Shown in pieces: positions 8,332-15,151 of a stretch of 64,000 nucleotides of DNA. How positions within the stretch are numbered: position 1 is the stretch's first letter; each line of letters starts with the position of its first letter. The translations under genes were made by a program, and so were the position numbers. This DNA is from Cellulomonas phragmiteti (GTDB lineage Bacteria; Actinomycetota; Actinomycetes; Actinomycetales; Cellulomonadaceae). The notes under the pieces were generated by a model. It saw only the letters and a list, made by a program, of their open reading frames with translations. It made no database searches and had not been told where the DNA came from. The stretch spans positions 85,299-149,298 of the forward strand of contig NZ_BONP01000010.1 in NCBI RefSeq assembly GCF_016862775.1, in the 5' to 3' direction.

Positions 8332-9060
8332 GTGACGATCCGCATCGGCACGTCGGGGTGGTCCTACGACCACTGGGACGGTGTGCTGTACCGGCCGGGC
8401 CTGCCCGCGCGGGACCGGCTGGCCCGGTACGTCGAGGCGTTCGACACCGTCGAGCTCAACGCGAGCTTCTACCGCTGGCCGCGGGAGGCGGCGTTCGCGT
8501 CGTGGCGTCGCCGCCTGCCCGACGGCTTCACGATGTCGGTGAAGGCGCCGCGCGGGCTGACGCACGCGAAGCGGCTGTACGGGCCGGAGGTGTGGGCCGA
8601 GCGCATCGCGCGCTCGTGGCACGAGCTGGGGGACCGGCGCGAGGCGCTGCTGGTGCAGCTGCGGCCGGACCAGGAGCGTGACGACGCCCGGCTCGACTGG
8701 TTCCTGGGGACGCTGCCGGACTGGGTGCAGGTCGCCGTCGAGCTGCGGCACCCGTCGTGGCAGACCGACGCGGTGCTCGACCTGCTCGCGCGGCACGGTG
8801 CGGCGTCCTGCGTGGTGTCGGGCGCGGGCCTGCCGTGCGTGCTGCGGGCGACGTCGCGCCTGGTGTACGTGCGGCTGCACGGCCCCGACCACCAGCACCT
8901 GTACGCCGGCTCGTACTCCGACGACGACCTGCGGTGGTGGGCCGACCGGATCCGCGAGTGGGACGGCACCGGGCACGACGTCGTCGCGTACTTCAACAAC
9001 GACGGCGGCGGCAACGCGGTCCGCAACGCCTGGACGCTGCGCGAGCTCCTCGGGGCGTGA
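8332..9060 (+). CDS. DUF72 domain-containing protein
   Basis: 242 aa. RIGTSGWSYDHW at the start, then FDTVELNASFYRWP, MSVKAPRGLTHAKRL, VELRHPSW and VYVRLHGPDH are all DUF72 (PF01904) landmarks of a TIM-barrel-like protein of unknown biochemical role. AYFNNDGGGNAVRNA is the typical C-terminal motif. The GTG at 8332 has no strong Shine-Dalgarno. No operon partner is evident. Confidence 0.92.
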   Translation: MTIRIGTSGWSYDHWDGVLYRPGLPARDRLARYVEAFDTVELNASFYRWPREAAFASWRRRLPDGFTMSVKAPRGLTHAKRLYGPEVWAERIARSWHELGDRREALLVQLRPDQERDDARLDWFLGTLPDWVQVAVELRHPSWQTDAVLDLLARHGAASCVVSGAGLPCVLRATSRLVYVRLHGPDHQHLYAGSYSDDDLRWWADRIREWDGTGHDVVAYFNNDGGGNAVRNAWTLRELLGA

Positions 9061-9094
9061 CACCGGGGGCTGGTCCTCGGCCGGGTCGGGCGGG

Positions 9095-9100
9095 TACGGT
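9095..9100 (+). promoter_or_regulatory. -10 box directly in front of the Cys-Cys leader ORF
   Basis: TACGGT is followed by 7 nt and then the ATG at 9108. The expected transcript begins at that ATG, so the leader ORF would be translated as a leaderless message. Confidence 0.6.
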
Positions 9101-9107
9101 GTCGCCC

Positions 9108-9137
9108 ATGTCCTCGACCCGGGTGTGTTGTCGCTGA
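9108..9137 (+). CDS. Putative cysteine-responsive leader peptide, MSSTRVCCR
   Basis: A 9-codon ORF, too short for standard gene calling. It has two adjacent Cys codons, both TGT, the rarer Cys codon in such GC-rich DNA, followed by CGC and TGA. Short Cys-rich upstream ORFs that sense cysteine by ribosome stalling are known in actinobacteria upstream of sulfur-metabolism genes. The position, 7 nt after a -10 box and 68 nt before the next gene, matches that design. The role is inferred; the ORF itself is seen directly. Confidence 0.6.
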   Translation: MSSTRVCCR

Positions 9138-9205
9138 TCCAGTGACCCCGCGCGCCTGCGGCTCCGCCCTCGCTGCGCACCCCGATCGACCCGAGGACAC
9201 ACCCC

Positions 9206-9745
9206 GTGGCCCAGCACGTCCTCACGCCCGCCCGCGTGACCTCCCACCCCCGTCCCACGTCCGCCCCCGGCGGTGCGCCGCGCGTCGAGGTCGCCGGCCG
9301 CCCGCGGCCCGGCACGGTCGAGTTCCTCCTCGACGCGGACGCCCTCGACCCCACGACGCTCGCGCTCGCCGCCGCCCGCGCCGACGTCGTGCGGGTCGTC
9401 CACTCCGCCGCCCTGCCGACCGAGGCGGCCGTGCGCGCACTGGTCAGCGTCCTGGAGGACGAGGTCGCGGCCGTCGGGCGGGACCGCCGTGACGTCCGGC
9501 TCGTCCTCGAGGTCGAGGCGGTCGTCGCGGCCGACGACGCGGACGTCGCCCGGCGCCGCACCGCGATCGCCTACGCCGAGGCGTTCGCGGCGCTGACGTG
9601 GTCGCCGTCGGCGACGTGGCTCGTCGCGCCCCTCGACCGGCTGTCGTCCGACGCCGCCGCCCTCGCGGCGCGCACCGGGGTCGACGCGGTCGCTCTCGCG
9701 CTCGTCGGGGAGTCCCGTCGGCACGCGTCGGCCGTCGTGGCCTGA
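9206..9745 (+). CDS. Uncharacterised protein downstream of the Cys-Cys leader; resembles the end of a luciferase-like monooxygenase
   Basis: 179 aa. Residues about 40-165 (ALDPTTLALAAARADVVRV, then VRALVSVLEDEVAAVGRDRRDVRLVLEVE..V split over two helices, and LAARTGVDAVALALVG) look like the C-terminal half of LLM/flavin-dependent sulfonate-type monooxygenases. The flavin-binding N-terminal half is missing. The GTG start follows a weak GAGGA. With the leader upstream, a role in sulfur supply is plausible. It could also be a decayed LLM gene. No confident family assignment is possible by eye. Confidence 0.6.
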   Translation: MAQHVLTPARVTSHPRPTSAPGGAPRVEVAGRPRPGTVEFLLDADALDPTTLALAAARADVVRVVHSAALPTEAAVRALVSVLEDEVAAVGRDRRDVRLVLEVEAVVAADDADVARRRTAIAYAEAFAALTWSPSATWLVAPLDRLSSDAAALAARTGVDAVALALVGESRRHASAVVA

Positions 9746-9831
9746 GCGCGCCCGCCCGGGTGCGGGTGGCGCCGGCCGTCCCTAGGGTGGCCGGGGCGGG
9801 TGACCCGCCCACGACGACGGACGGAGCGACC

Positions 9832-10347
9832 ATGACGAGCACGACGTGGCAGGAGCAGGACGAGCCGACGCACGCCGAGGCCGTCGCCAAGGTGCGCGAG
9901 CTGCTGGCCGACCACCACGTGGCGATGCTGACGACCGTGGACGCGGACGGTGCGCTGGTGAGCCGCCCGATGGGCGTCCAGGACGTCGAGTTCGACGGCG
10001 ACCTGTGGTTCTTCACGTCGCTCACGAGCCACAAGGTCGCCGAGATCGGCGCGGGCAGCGCCGCCAACGCCGCCTTCGCCGGGTCGTCGTCCTGGCTGTC
10101 GCTGGCCGGGACGGCCGAGGTCGTGCGGGACCGGGCGAAGATCGACGAGCTGTGGAGCCCCGTCGCGGAGGCGTGGTTCCCGGACGGGCCGTCGACCCCC
10201 GACCTGGCGCTGATCCGGCTGCGGGCGCAGAGCGCCGAGTACTGGGACAGCCCCGGCGGCCGGCTGGCGACCGTCATCAGCCTGGTGAAGGCCAAGGTCA
10301 CCGGGCAGGCGTACGACGGCGGGGAGAACGCGTCCGTCGACCTGTGA
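9832..10347 (+). CDS. Pyridoxamine 5'-phosphate oxidase family protein (general stress protein 26 type)
   Basis: 171 aa flavin/F420-type split-barrel protein. VRELLADHHVAMLTTVDADG, LVSRPM and LWFFTSLTSHKVAEIGAG form the flavin-binding barrel. LSLAGTAEVVRDRAKIDELW and AWFPDGPSTPDLALIRL are standard for the Ydag/GSP26 group, and AEYWDSPGG is a typical C-terminal signature. GGAG precedes the ATG. A TAGGGT box at 9783 predicts a leader of about 40 nt. The substrate is unknown; the family is linked to stress and cofactor reduction. Confidence 0.88.
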   Translation: MTSTTWQEQDEPTHAEAVAKVRELLADHHVAMLTTVDADGALVSRPMGVQDVEFDGDLWFFTSLTSHKVAEIGAGSAANAAFAGSSSWLSLAGTAEVVRDRAKIDELWSPVAEAWFPDGPSTPDLALIRLRAQSAEYWDSPGGRLATVISLVKAKVTGQAYDGGENASVDL

Positions 10348-10430
10348 GGGCGGTGCCCGGATCGTCCCGGTTCGCCCTTGTGGTGGACGGGGGTGACGCG
10401 GTCACAGGTCGCTGCGCTACCGTCCCGGCC

Positions 10431-10946
10431 ATGCGGATCCGACGACGCCTCGCAGCGGCCCCCTTCCTCCTGCTCGCGCTCGCCGCGTGCTCCGACGACG
10501 CGGCGACGACGCCCGACGCGGACGCGGACGCGCCGGAGGACAACCTGTCCCTCCCGCCCATCACCGGGGAGGGCAGGGGTTCCACCGAGCTGCCGGCCCT
10601 CGAGGACCAGACCGGCGCTCTCGAGGCGTCGGGCGGTGGGCCGGCCGCGCTGGCCGCGACGATCGCCGCGGGCGCGACCGAGGCCGGGCAGGTCGCCGAG
10701 GCCGCGGCCGGGTCGTACACGCTGCGGGTGGCCTGCACGTCGTCCGACGGCGCGCCGCTGACCATCACCGTCAGCGCGGCGGGCAGCGACCTGACGCAGT
10801 ACCAGGCGCCGTGCACCCCGGTGTTCCAGGGCGGCACGACCATGGCGGACAGCGACCCGTTCCAGGTGCCCGGCGGGCCGCTCGAGCTGGGCGTCGTCGC
10901 CGCGTCGGACTCCGCGGTCGCGGTCGGCCTGGTCCCGGCGGGCTGA
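10431..10946 (+). CDS. Secreted lipoprotein of unknown function
   Basis: 171 aa. A short basic start (MRIRRRLAAAPFLLLALAAC) ends in a lipobox with Cys near residue 20, followed by a low-complexity Asp/Ala/Pro linker. The C-terminal 90 residues contain two cysteines (VACTSSDG and QAPCTPVF) and look like a small beta domain. A TACCGT -10 box (10418-10423) lies 7 nt before the ATG, so the mRNA is probably leaderless. It is convergent with metZ, with only 9 bp between the stops. No known domain is recognised. Confidence 0.8.
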   Translation: MRIRRRLAAAPFLLLALAACSDDAATTPDADADAPEDNLSLPPITGEGRGSTELPALEDQTGALEASGGGPAALAATIAAGATEAGQVAEAAAGSYTLRVACTSSDGAPLTITVSAAGSDLTQYQAPCTPVFQGGTTMADSDPFQVPGGPLELGVVAASDSAVAVGLVPAG

Positions 10947-10955
10947 CCCGCCGCG

Positions 10956-12212
10956 TCAGGAGTCCAGCGCCGCCAGCGCCTGCGCGAGGTCCTCGCGCAG
11001 GTCCTCGACGTCCTCGAGCCCGACCGAGAGCCGGACCGTGGCCTCCCCGATCCCCACGGCCGCCCGGCCGGCGAGGCCGAGCCTGCGGTGCGTCGTCGTC
11101 GCGGGGTGCGTGACGATGGACTTCGCGTCGCCGAGGTTGTTGGAGATGTCGACGACGCGCAGCGCGTCGAGGACCGTGAACGCGGCCTGCTTGGCGGCCC
11201 CCGGGCCCGCGTCGCCCGGCACCGCGAGGTCGAACGTCACGACGGTGCCGCCGCCGGTCTGCTGGGTGCGCGCGAGGTCGTGCTGCGGGTGGGACTCGAG
11301 GTAGGGGTAGCGCACCTGCGCGACGCCCGGCTGGTCCTGCAGCCACCGGGCCAGGCTGAGCGCGGACGCCGCCTGGTGGCGGACCCGCACGCTCAGCGTC
11401 TCCAGGCCCTTGAGCAGGACCCACGCGTTGAACGGGGACAGCGACGGGCCGGTGTGGCGCAGCATGGTCTGCACGGGGCCGCGCACGTAGTCCGACGAGC
11501 CGAGGATCGCCCCGCCGAGCACGCGGCCCTGCCCGTCGATGTGCTTGGTCGCCGAGTACACGACGACGTCCGCGCCGTGCTCGAGCGGGCGGGAGAAGAC
11601 CGGGGTGGCGAACACGTTGTCGACGACGACCGTCGCGCCCGCGGCGTGCGCGAGGCGGCTGACCGCGGCGATGTCGACGAGGTCCTGCATGGGGTTGGAC
11701 GGCGTCTCGAAGAAGACGACGTCCGCGGGCGTCGCGAGCGCCTGCTCCCACTGCGCCGGCACGTGGCCGTCGACGTAGTCGGTCCGGACGCCCCACTTGG
11801 CGAGGATCTCGTCGAGGATCACCACCGTGGACCCGAACAGCGCGCGCGCCGCGACGACGCGCGAGCCGGAGCGCACGAGGGCCGCGAGCGCCGTGAAGAC
11901 CGCGGACATGCCCGTCGCGGTGGCGTAGCAGGCCTCGGCGCCCTCGAGCAGGCGCAGCCGCTCCTCGAACGTCGTGACCGTCGGGTTGCCGTAGCGCGAG
12001 TACAGGAACCGGTCGACGTCGCCGGCAAACCCGGCCTCGGCCTGCGCGGCCGACGCGTACGTGTAGCCCTGGGTGAGGTACACCGCCTCGGACATCTCGC
12101 CGAACCCGCTGCGCACCAGGCCGCCGCGGACCGCGAGGGTGTCGGGTCGCAGGGCCGCGCGGTCGAGCCGGTGGTCGTCCCAGTCGCCCGGGCCGGGCGC
12201 GGGCGTGCTCAC
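10956..12212 (-). CDS. metZ: O-succinylhomoserine sulfhydrylase
   Basis: 418-aa PLP enzyme of the Cys/Met metabolism family. It makes homocysteine directly from an activated homoserine and sulfide. Landmarks are FLYSRYGNPTVTTFEERL, the VFFETPSNPMQDLVDI stretch, the Schiff-base lysine in VVYSATKHIDGQGRVLGGA, and the HPATTTHRRL..IGEATVRLSVGLED end. The MetZ subfamily is chosen over MetB by overall resemblance; O-acetylhomoserine use cannot be excluded. The GTG start overlaps the rhodanese stop by 4 bp, forming an operon behind the SAM-I riboswitch, so methionine synthesis should shut down when SAM is abundant. Confidence 0.92.
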   Translation of the reverse strand: MSTPAPGPGDWDDHRLDRAALRPDTLAVRGGLVRSGFGEMSEAVYLTQGYTYASAAQAEAGFAGDVDRFLYSRYGNPTVTTFEERLRLLEGAEACYATATGMSAVFTALAALVRSGSRVVAARALFGSTVVILDEILAKWGVRTDYVDGHVPAQWEQALATPADVVFFETPSNPMQDLVDIAAVSRLAHAAGATVVVDNVFATPVFSRPLEHGADVVVYSATKHIDGQGRVLGGAILGSSDYVRGPVQTMLRHTGPSLSPFNAWVLLKGLETLSVRVRHQAASALSLARWLQDQPGVAQVRYPYLESHPQHDLARTQQTGGGTVVTFDLAVPGDAGPGAAKQAAFTVLDALRVVDISNNLGDAKSIVTHPATTTHRRLGLAGRAAVGIGEATVRLSVGLEDVEDLREDLAQALAALDS

Positions 12213-12652
12213 GGCTGGACCCAGGGCAGCCCGTCGGCGCGCCAGCCCGTGTGACCGCGGTGGCCGTCGGGGCCCGTCGCGCCCTCGAACCCGTCGAGGA
12301 CGTTGTACGCCGGGCCGTACCCGGCCGCGGTCGCGGCCTGCGCGGCGCCGATCGAGCGCTGTCCGGAGCGGCACAGGAAGACGACGGGGCGACCGTCGCC
12401 CGGGGTGACGCCCGTCGCGGCGAGCTGCTCGACGAACCGCGCGTTGGGCTGCCCGGAGGGGTAGGAGACCCACTCGACGAGGGCCGCCTGACGGCCGAGC
12501 CGGCGCAGGTCCGGCACGCCCACGTAGCGCCACTCGGCGTCGGTGCGCACGTCGACGAGCACGGCGTCGTCGCGCTCGGTCAGCAGGTCCCACGCCTGGG
12601 TCGGCGTGATGTCCCCGGCGTACCCGGGGGCGGGGCGCGGCTGCACGCTCAT
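12209..12652 (-). CDS. Rhodanese-like domain protein
   Basis: 147-aa single-domain rhodanese. VLVDVRTDAEWRYVGVPDL is the first conserved motif; the active-site loop VFLCRSGQRS has Cys as the persulfide-carrying residue. The ATG at 12652 has a perfect GGGAGGA Shine-Dalgarno that overlaps the 3' strand of the riboswitch P1 helix. It is translationally coupled to metZ, so it probably delivers or handles sulfane sulfur for homocysteine formation. That functional link is inferred from the operon. Confidence 0.92.
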   Translation of the reverse strand: MSVQPRPAPGYAGDITPTQAWDLLTERDDAVLVDVRTDAEWRYVGVPDLRRLGRQAALVEWVSYPSGQPNARFVEQLAATGVTPGDGRPVVFLCRSGQRSIGAAQAATAAGYGPAYNVLDGFEGATGPDGHRGHTGWRADGLPWVQP

Positions 12653-12659
12653 GGTCCTC

Positions 12660-12751
12660 CCATCGTCTCTGGCGGTAGCACCCTCGGCCACGGTCTCCCG
12701 TGCGGGTTGCTGCGGCGTCGTCGAGCCAGATCTCTCGGCCGCTCTGGATGG
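12660..12751 (-). promoter_or_regulatory. SAM-I (S-box) riboswitch controlling rhodanese-metZ
   Basis: Read on the minus strand, the conserved core is present: CCATCCAGAGCGGCCGAGAG, then GATCTGGCTCGACGACGCCG, CAGCAACC, and GGTGCTACCGCC. The outer P1 arms CCATC (12751-12747) and GATGG (12664-12660) pair. The latter overlaps the GGGAGGA ribosome-binding site, so SAM binding should hide it: translational OFF control. A TAGCAT -10 box at 12766-12761 puts the transcript start at the aptamer edge. Confidence 0.87.
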
Positions 12752-12852
12752 TCGCCGAGGATGCTACGCCACGACCGGCGCCGGTGTCCGGGCCGTCTCA
12801 GATCGGCCGCGCCCGTGCGGTCGCACCCGGCCGCGTGCCAGGCTGGTCGTCG

Positions 12853-13392
12853 ATGGATGCCCTCGAGGACCTCGTGCTGCGACCCGTGACCGCCACCGAC
12901 GTGCCCGCGCTGACGCTGCTGCTGCACGACGCGTACGCCGACCTCGCGGCCGACGGGCTGAACTTCACCGGCGCGTCCCAGGACGAGGTCACCACCGCGA
13001 GCCGGACCCTGGGGGTCGGGGCGTCGTGGGTGCTCACCGGCCCGGCGGGGCAGCTGCTGGGGACCATCACGGCGACCAGCCCGCCGGGGCGCGGCATCCG
13101 GGCGCTGACCAGCCTGGCCCTGGAGCCGGACCGCGTGTGGCTCAACCAGCTCGCCGTGCACCCCGACGCGCGGGGGCGGGGACTGGCCAAGGTGCTCTGG
13201 GGAACGGTGCGGGACTGGTCGCTCGCCCACGGCATGCGGTCCGTGGGGCTCGACACCGCCGAGCCCGCGGCGGCCCTGCGGCAGATGTACCGCCGGTGGG
13301 GGTTCGTCGACGCGGACACCGTGCAGTGGCCGGGCAAGACCTACCGCAGCGTCGTCATGCTCCACGACCTGCGGCGTCCGCACGTCGCCTGA
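12853..13392 (+). CDS. GNAT family N-acetyltransferase
   Basis: 179 aa. LVLRPVTATDVPALTLLL opens the fold; VWLNQLAVHPDARGRGLAKVLW holds the acetyl-CoA R/Q-x-x-G-x-G/A loop; VGLDTAEPAAALRQMYRRWGF is the C-terminal motif. It stands alone between a SAM-I riboswitch (divergent) and a SAM-IV riboswitch (downstream). There is no Shine-Dalgarno, and a weak CAGGCT box lies a few bases before the ATG, so it may be leaderless. The substrate is unknown. Confidence 0.88.
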   Translation: MDALEDLVLRPVTATDVPALTLLLHDAYADLAADGLNFTGASQDEVTTASRTLGVGASWVLTGPAGQLLGTITATSPPGRGIRALTSLALEPDRVWLNQLAVHPDARGRGLAKVLWGTVRDWSLAHGMRSVGLDTAEPAAALRQMYRRWGFVDADTVQWPGKTYRSVVMLHDLRRPHVA

Positions 13393-13427
13393 CGACGTCC
13401 GCGCCCGAGCCCTCCGGAGTCCGTCGC

Positions 13428-13446
13428 GCGAGACGCCGCGTCTCGC
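13428..13446 (+). terminator. Short perfect hairpin after the GNAT gene
   Basis: GCGAGACGC-c-GCGTCTCGC is a 9-1-9 inverted repeat (effectively an 8-bp stem with a 3-nt loop) 36 bp after the GNAT stop. There is no T run, as is usual in this DNA. It could also be an operator. Confidence 0.4.
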
Positions 13447-13462
13447 ATGATGAGCCGCCACG

Positions 13463-13492
13463 TTGACACGCACGCGGCGCGCGCCCGATCCT
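13463..13492 (+). promoter_or_regulatory. Candidate promoter of the SAM-IV leader
   Basis: A perfect TTGACA (13463-13468) is followed after 18 bp by GATCCT. This places the transcript start just before the riboswitch at 13500. Confidence 0.45.
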
Positions 13493-13499
13493 CGTCGCA

Positions 13500-13614
13500 G
13501 GTCATGAGCGCCAGCGTCAAGCCCCGGCTCGCTGGCCGGCAACCCTCCTCCGCGGTGGGGTGCCCCGGGTGACGACCAGGCCGTGCACCGTTCGGTGCCG
13601 GCAAGCGCGGGACC
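13500..13614 (+). promoter_or_regulatory. SAM-IV riboswitch
   Basis: The stretch matches the SAM-IV pattern known from Streptomyces and Mycobacterium nearly base for base: GGTCATGAGCGCCAGCGTCA, AGCCCCGGCTCGCTGGCC, GGCAACCCTCC, CGCGGTGGGGTGCCCCGGGT, GACGACCAGG, a GCACC-gttc-GGTGC hairpin, and a closing GCGGGACC. The 3' strand GGGACC (13609-13614) can alternatively pair with GGTCCC (13620-13625), giving a plausible expression platform in front of the GGAGGAG ribosome-binding site. Confidence 0.92.
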
Positions 13615-13648
13615 TCACGGGTCCCCGGACCGTTCCCGGAGGAGCACC

Positions 13649-15091
13649 ATGACCACGATCACCGAGCTGTTCTCGTGTGCCGACGAGGTCACGGGCACCG
13701 CGACCTCGGCCCCGCTGCCGCGCCCGGGCGAGGCGCCGCTGCTGCCCGTCGTGGGCGCGTCGACCACCGTGCCGCTCGTCGACGGCACCAGCCGCACGTA
13801 CGCCAACCTGGACTGCGCGGCGAGCGCGCCCGCCCTCGAGGCCGTCACGGCCCGCCTCACCGAGGTGCTGCCCCTCTACGCGTCCGTGCACCGCGGCGCC
13901 GGCTACCTCTCGCAGGTGTCCACCGCGCTCTACGAGGCGTCGCGCGACGCGATCGCACGGTTCGTCGGGGCACGTCCCGACGACGTCACGGTCATCACCC
14001 GCAACACCACGGACTCCCTCAACCTCCTCGCGGGCGTCGTGCCTCCTGGCGGGGCCGTCCTGGTCCTGGACGTCGAGCACCACGCGAACCTGCTGCCGTG
14101 GGTCCAGCGCAGCGGCGGCGCGCACGCCGGCACGGGGCGCATCGCCACGATCCTGCCGCTCGAGCCGACCGTCGCCGCGACGCTCGACGCGCTGCGTGCC
14201 GAGCTCGCCCGGCGCCCCTACGCGCTGCTCACGCTCACCGGCGCGTCGAACGTCACGGGCGAGGCGCTGCCGCTCGACCGCGTCGTCGAGATCGCGCACG
14301 CGGCGGGCACGCGCGTGGCCGTGGACGGTGCCCAGCTCGTGCCGCACCGCGGGTTCTCCCTCGCCTCCACCGACGTCGACTACGTCGCCTTCTCCGGGCA
14401 CAAGACGTACGCGCCGTTCGGGGCCGGGGCCCTCGTGGGCCGCCGGGACTGGCTCGACACGGGCACGCCGTACCTCGCAGGGGGAGGTGCGGTGCGCGAC
14501 GTGCGGACCGACCGGACCGTCTGGCAGCCCGCCCCGGCCCGGCACGAGGCCGGGTCGCCCAACGTGCTGGGCGCGATCGCGCTCGCGCAGGCCTGCGACA
14601 CCCTCGCGTCGCTGCCCGCGGGAGCGCTGGAGGAGCACGAGCAGGCGCTGCGCACGCGCCTCGTCGCCGGGCTCGAGGCGCTCGACGGCGTGCGGGTCGC
14701 GCGGATCTGGCCCGACTCCGCGGACCCGGTCGGGGTCGTGACGTTCACGGTCGGGGACCTCAACCCGGGCCTGGTCGCCGCGTACCTGTCCGCCGAGCAC
14801 GGGATCGGGGTGCGTGACGGCCGCTTCTGCGCCCACCCGCTGCTCGCCCACCTCGGGGCGTCGCACGGCGCCGTCCGGGCGTCCGTCGGGGTCGGCACGA
14901 CGGCCGAGCACGTGGACCGGCTCGTCGACGCGCTCGCCGCGCTGCTGCGCCGCGGCGCCCAGGCCGAGTACGAGGTCGTCGACGGCTGCTGGTCGGTCGT
15001 CGACGACACCCGCCCGCTCATCGAGGTGCGCGGCCTGGACCACCTGGCCGCGACGGCGGCCGCCGCCTGCGGACCGGCGCTCGACGACTGA
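13649..15091 (+). CDS. Aminotransferase class V-fold PLP enzyme (cysteine desulfurase-like), SAM-IV regulated
   Basis: 480 aa. NLDCAASAPAL..V is followed by YASVHRGAGYLSQVSTALYE (residues near 85-105), TVITRNTTDSLNLLA, DVEHHANLLPW, VAVDGAQLVPHRG (the PLP aspartate), and AFSGHKTYAPFGAGALVG with the Schiff-base lysine. A Cys in RDGRFCAHPLL sits where SufS-like enzymes keep their loop cysteine. A 65-aa N-terminal region and a C-terminal tail exceed classic desulfurases. GGAGGAG precedes the ATG. Control by a SAM-IV riboswitch implies a role in Met/SAM or sulfur metabolism; the exact reaction is open. Confidence 0.88.
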   Translation: MTTITELFSCADEVTGTATSAPLPRPGEAPLLPVVGASTTVPLVDGTSRTYANLDCAASAPALEAVTARLTEVLPLYASVHRGAGYLSQVSTALYEASRDAIARFVGARPDDVTVITRNTTDSLNLLAGVVPPGGAVLVLDVEHHANLLPWVQRSGGAHAGTGRIATILPLEPTVAATLDALRAELARRPYALLTLTGASNVTGEALPLDRVVEIAHAAGTRVAVDGAQLVPHRGFSLASTDVDYVAFSGHKTYAPFGAGALVGRRDWLDTGTPYLAGGGAVRDVRTDRTVWQPAPARHEAGSPNVLGAIALAQACDTLASLPAGALEEHEQALRTRLVAGLEALDGVRVARIWPDSADPVGVVTFTVGDLNPGLVAAYLSAEHGIGVRDGRFCAHPLLAHLGASHGAVRASVGVGTTAEHVDRLVDALAALLRRGAQAEYEVVDGCWSVVDDTRPLIEVRGLDHLAATAAAACGPALDD

Positions 15092-15151
15092 CCGGACCCG
15101 CCGCGTGAGACGCGGGGGCGTGCGGGGGCGGGGACCGGCGACCATGGGCGC

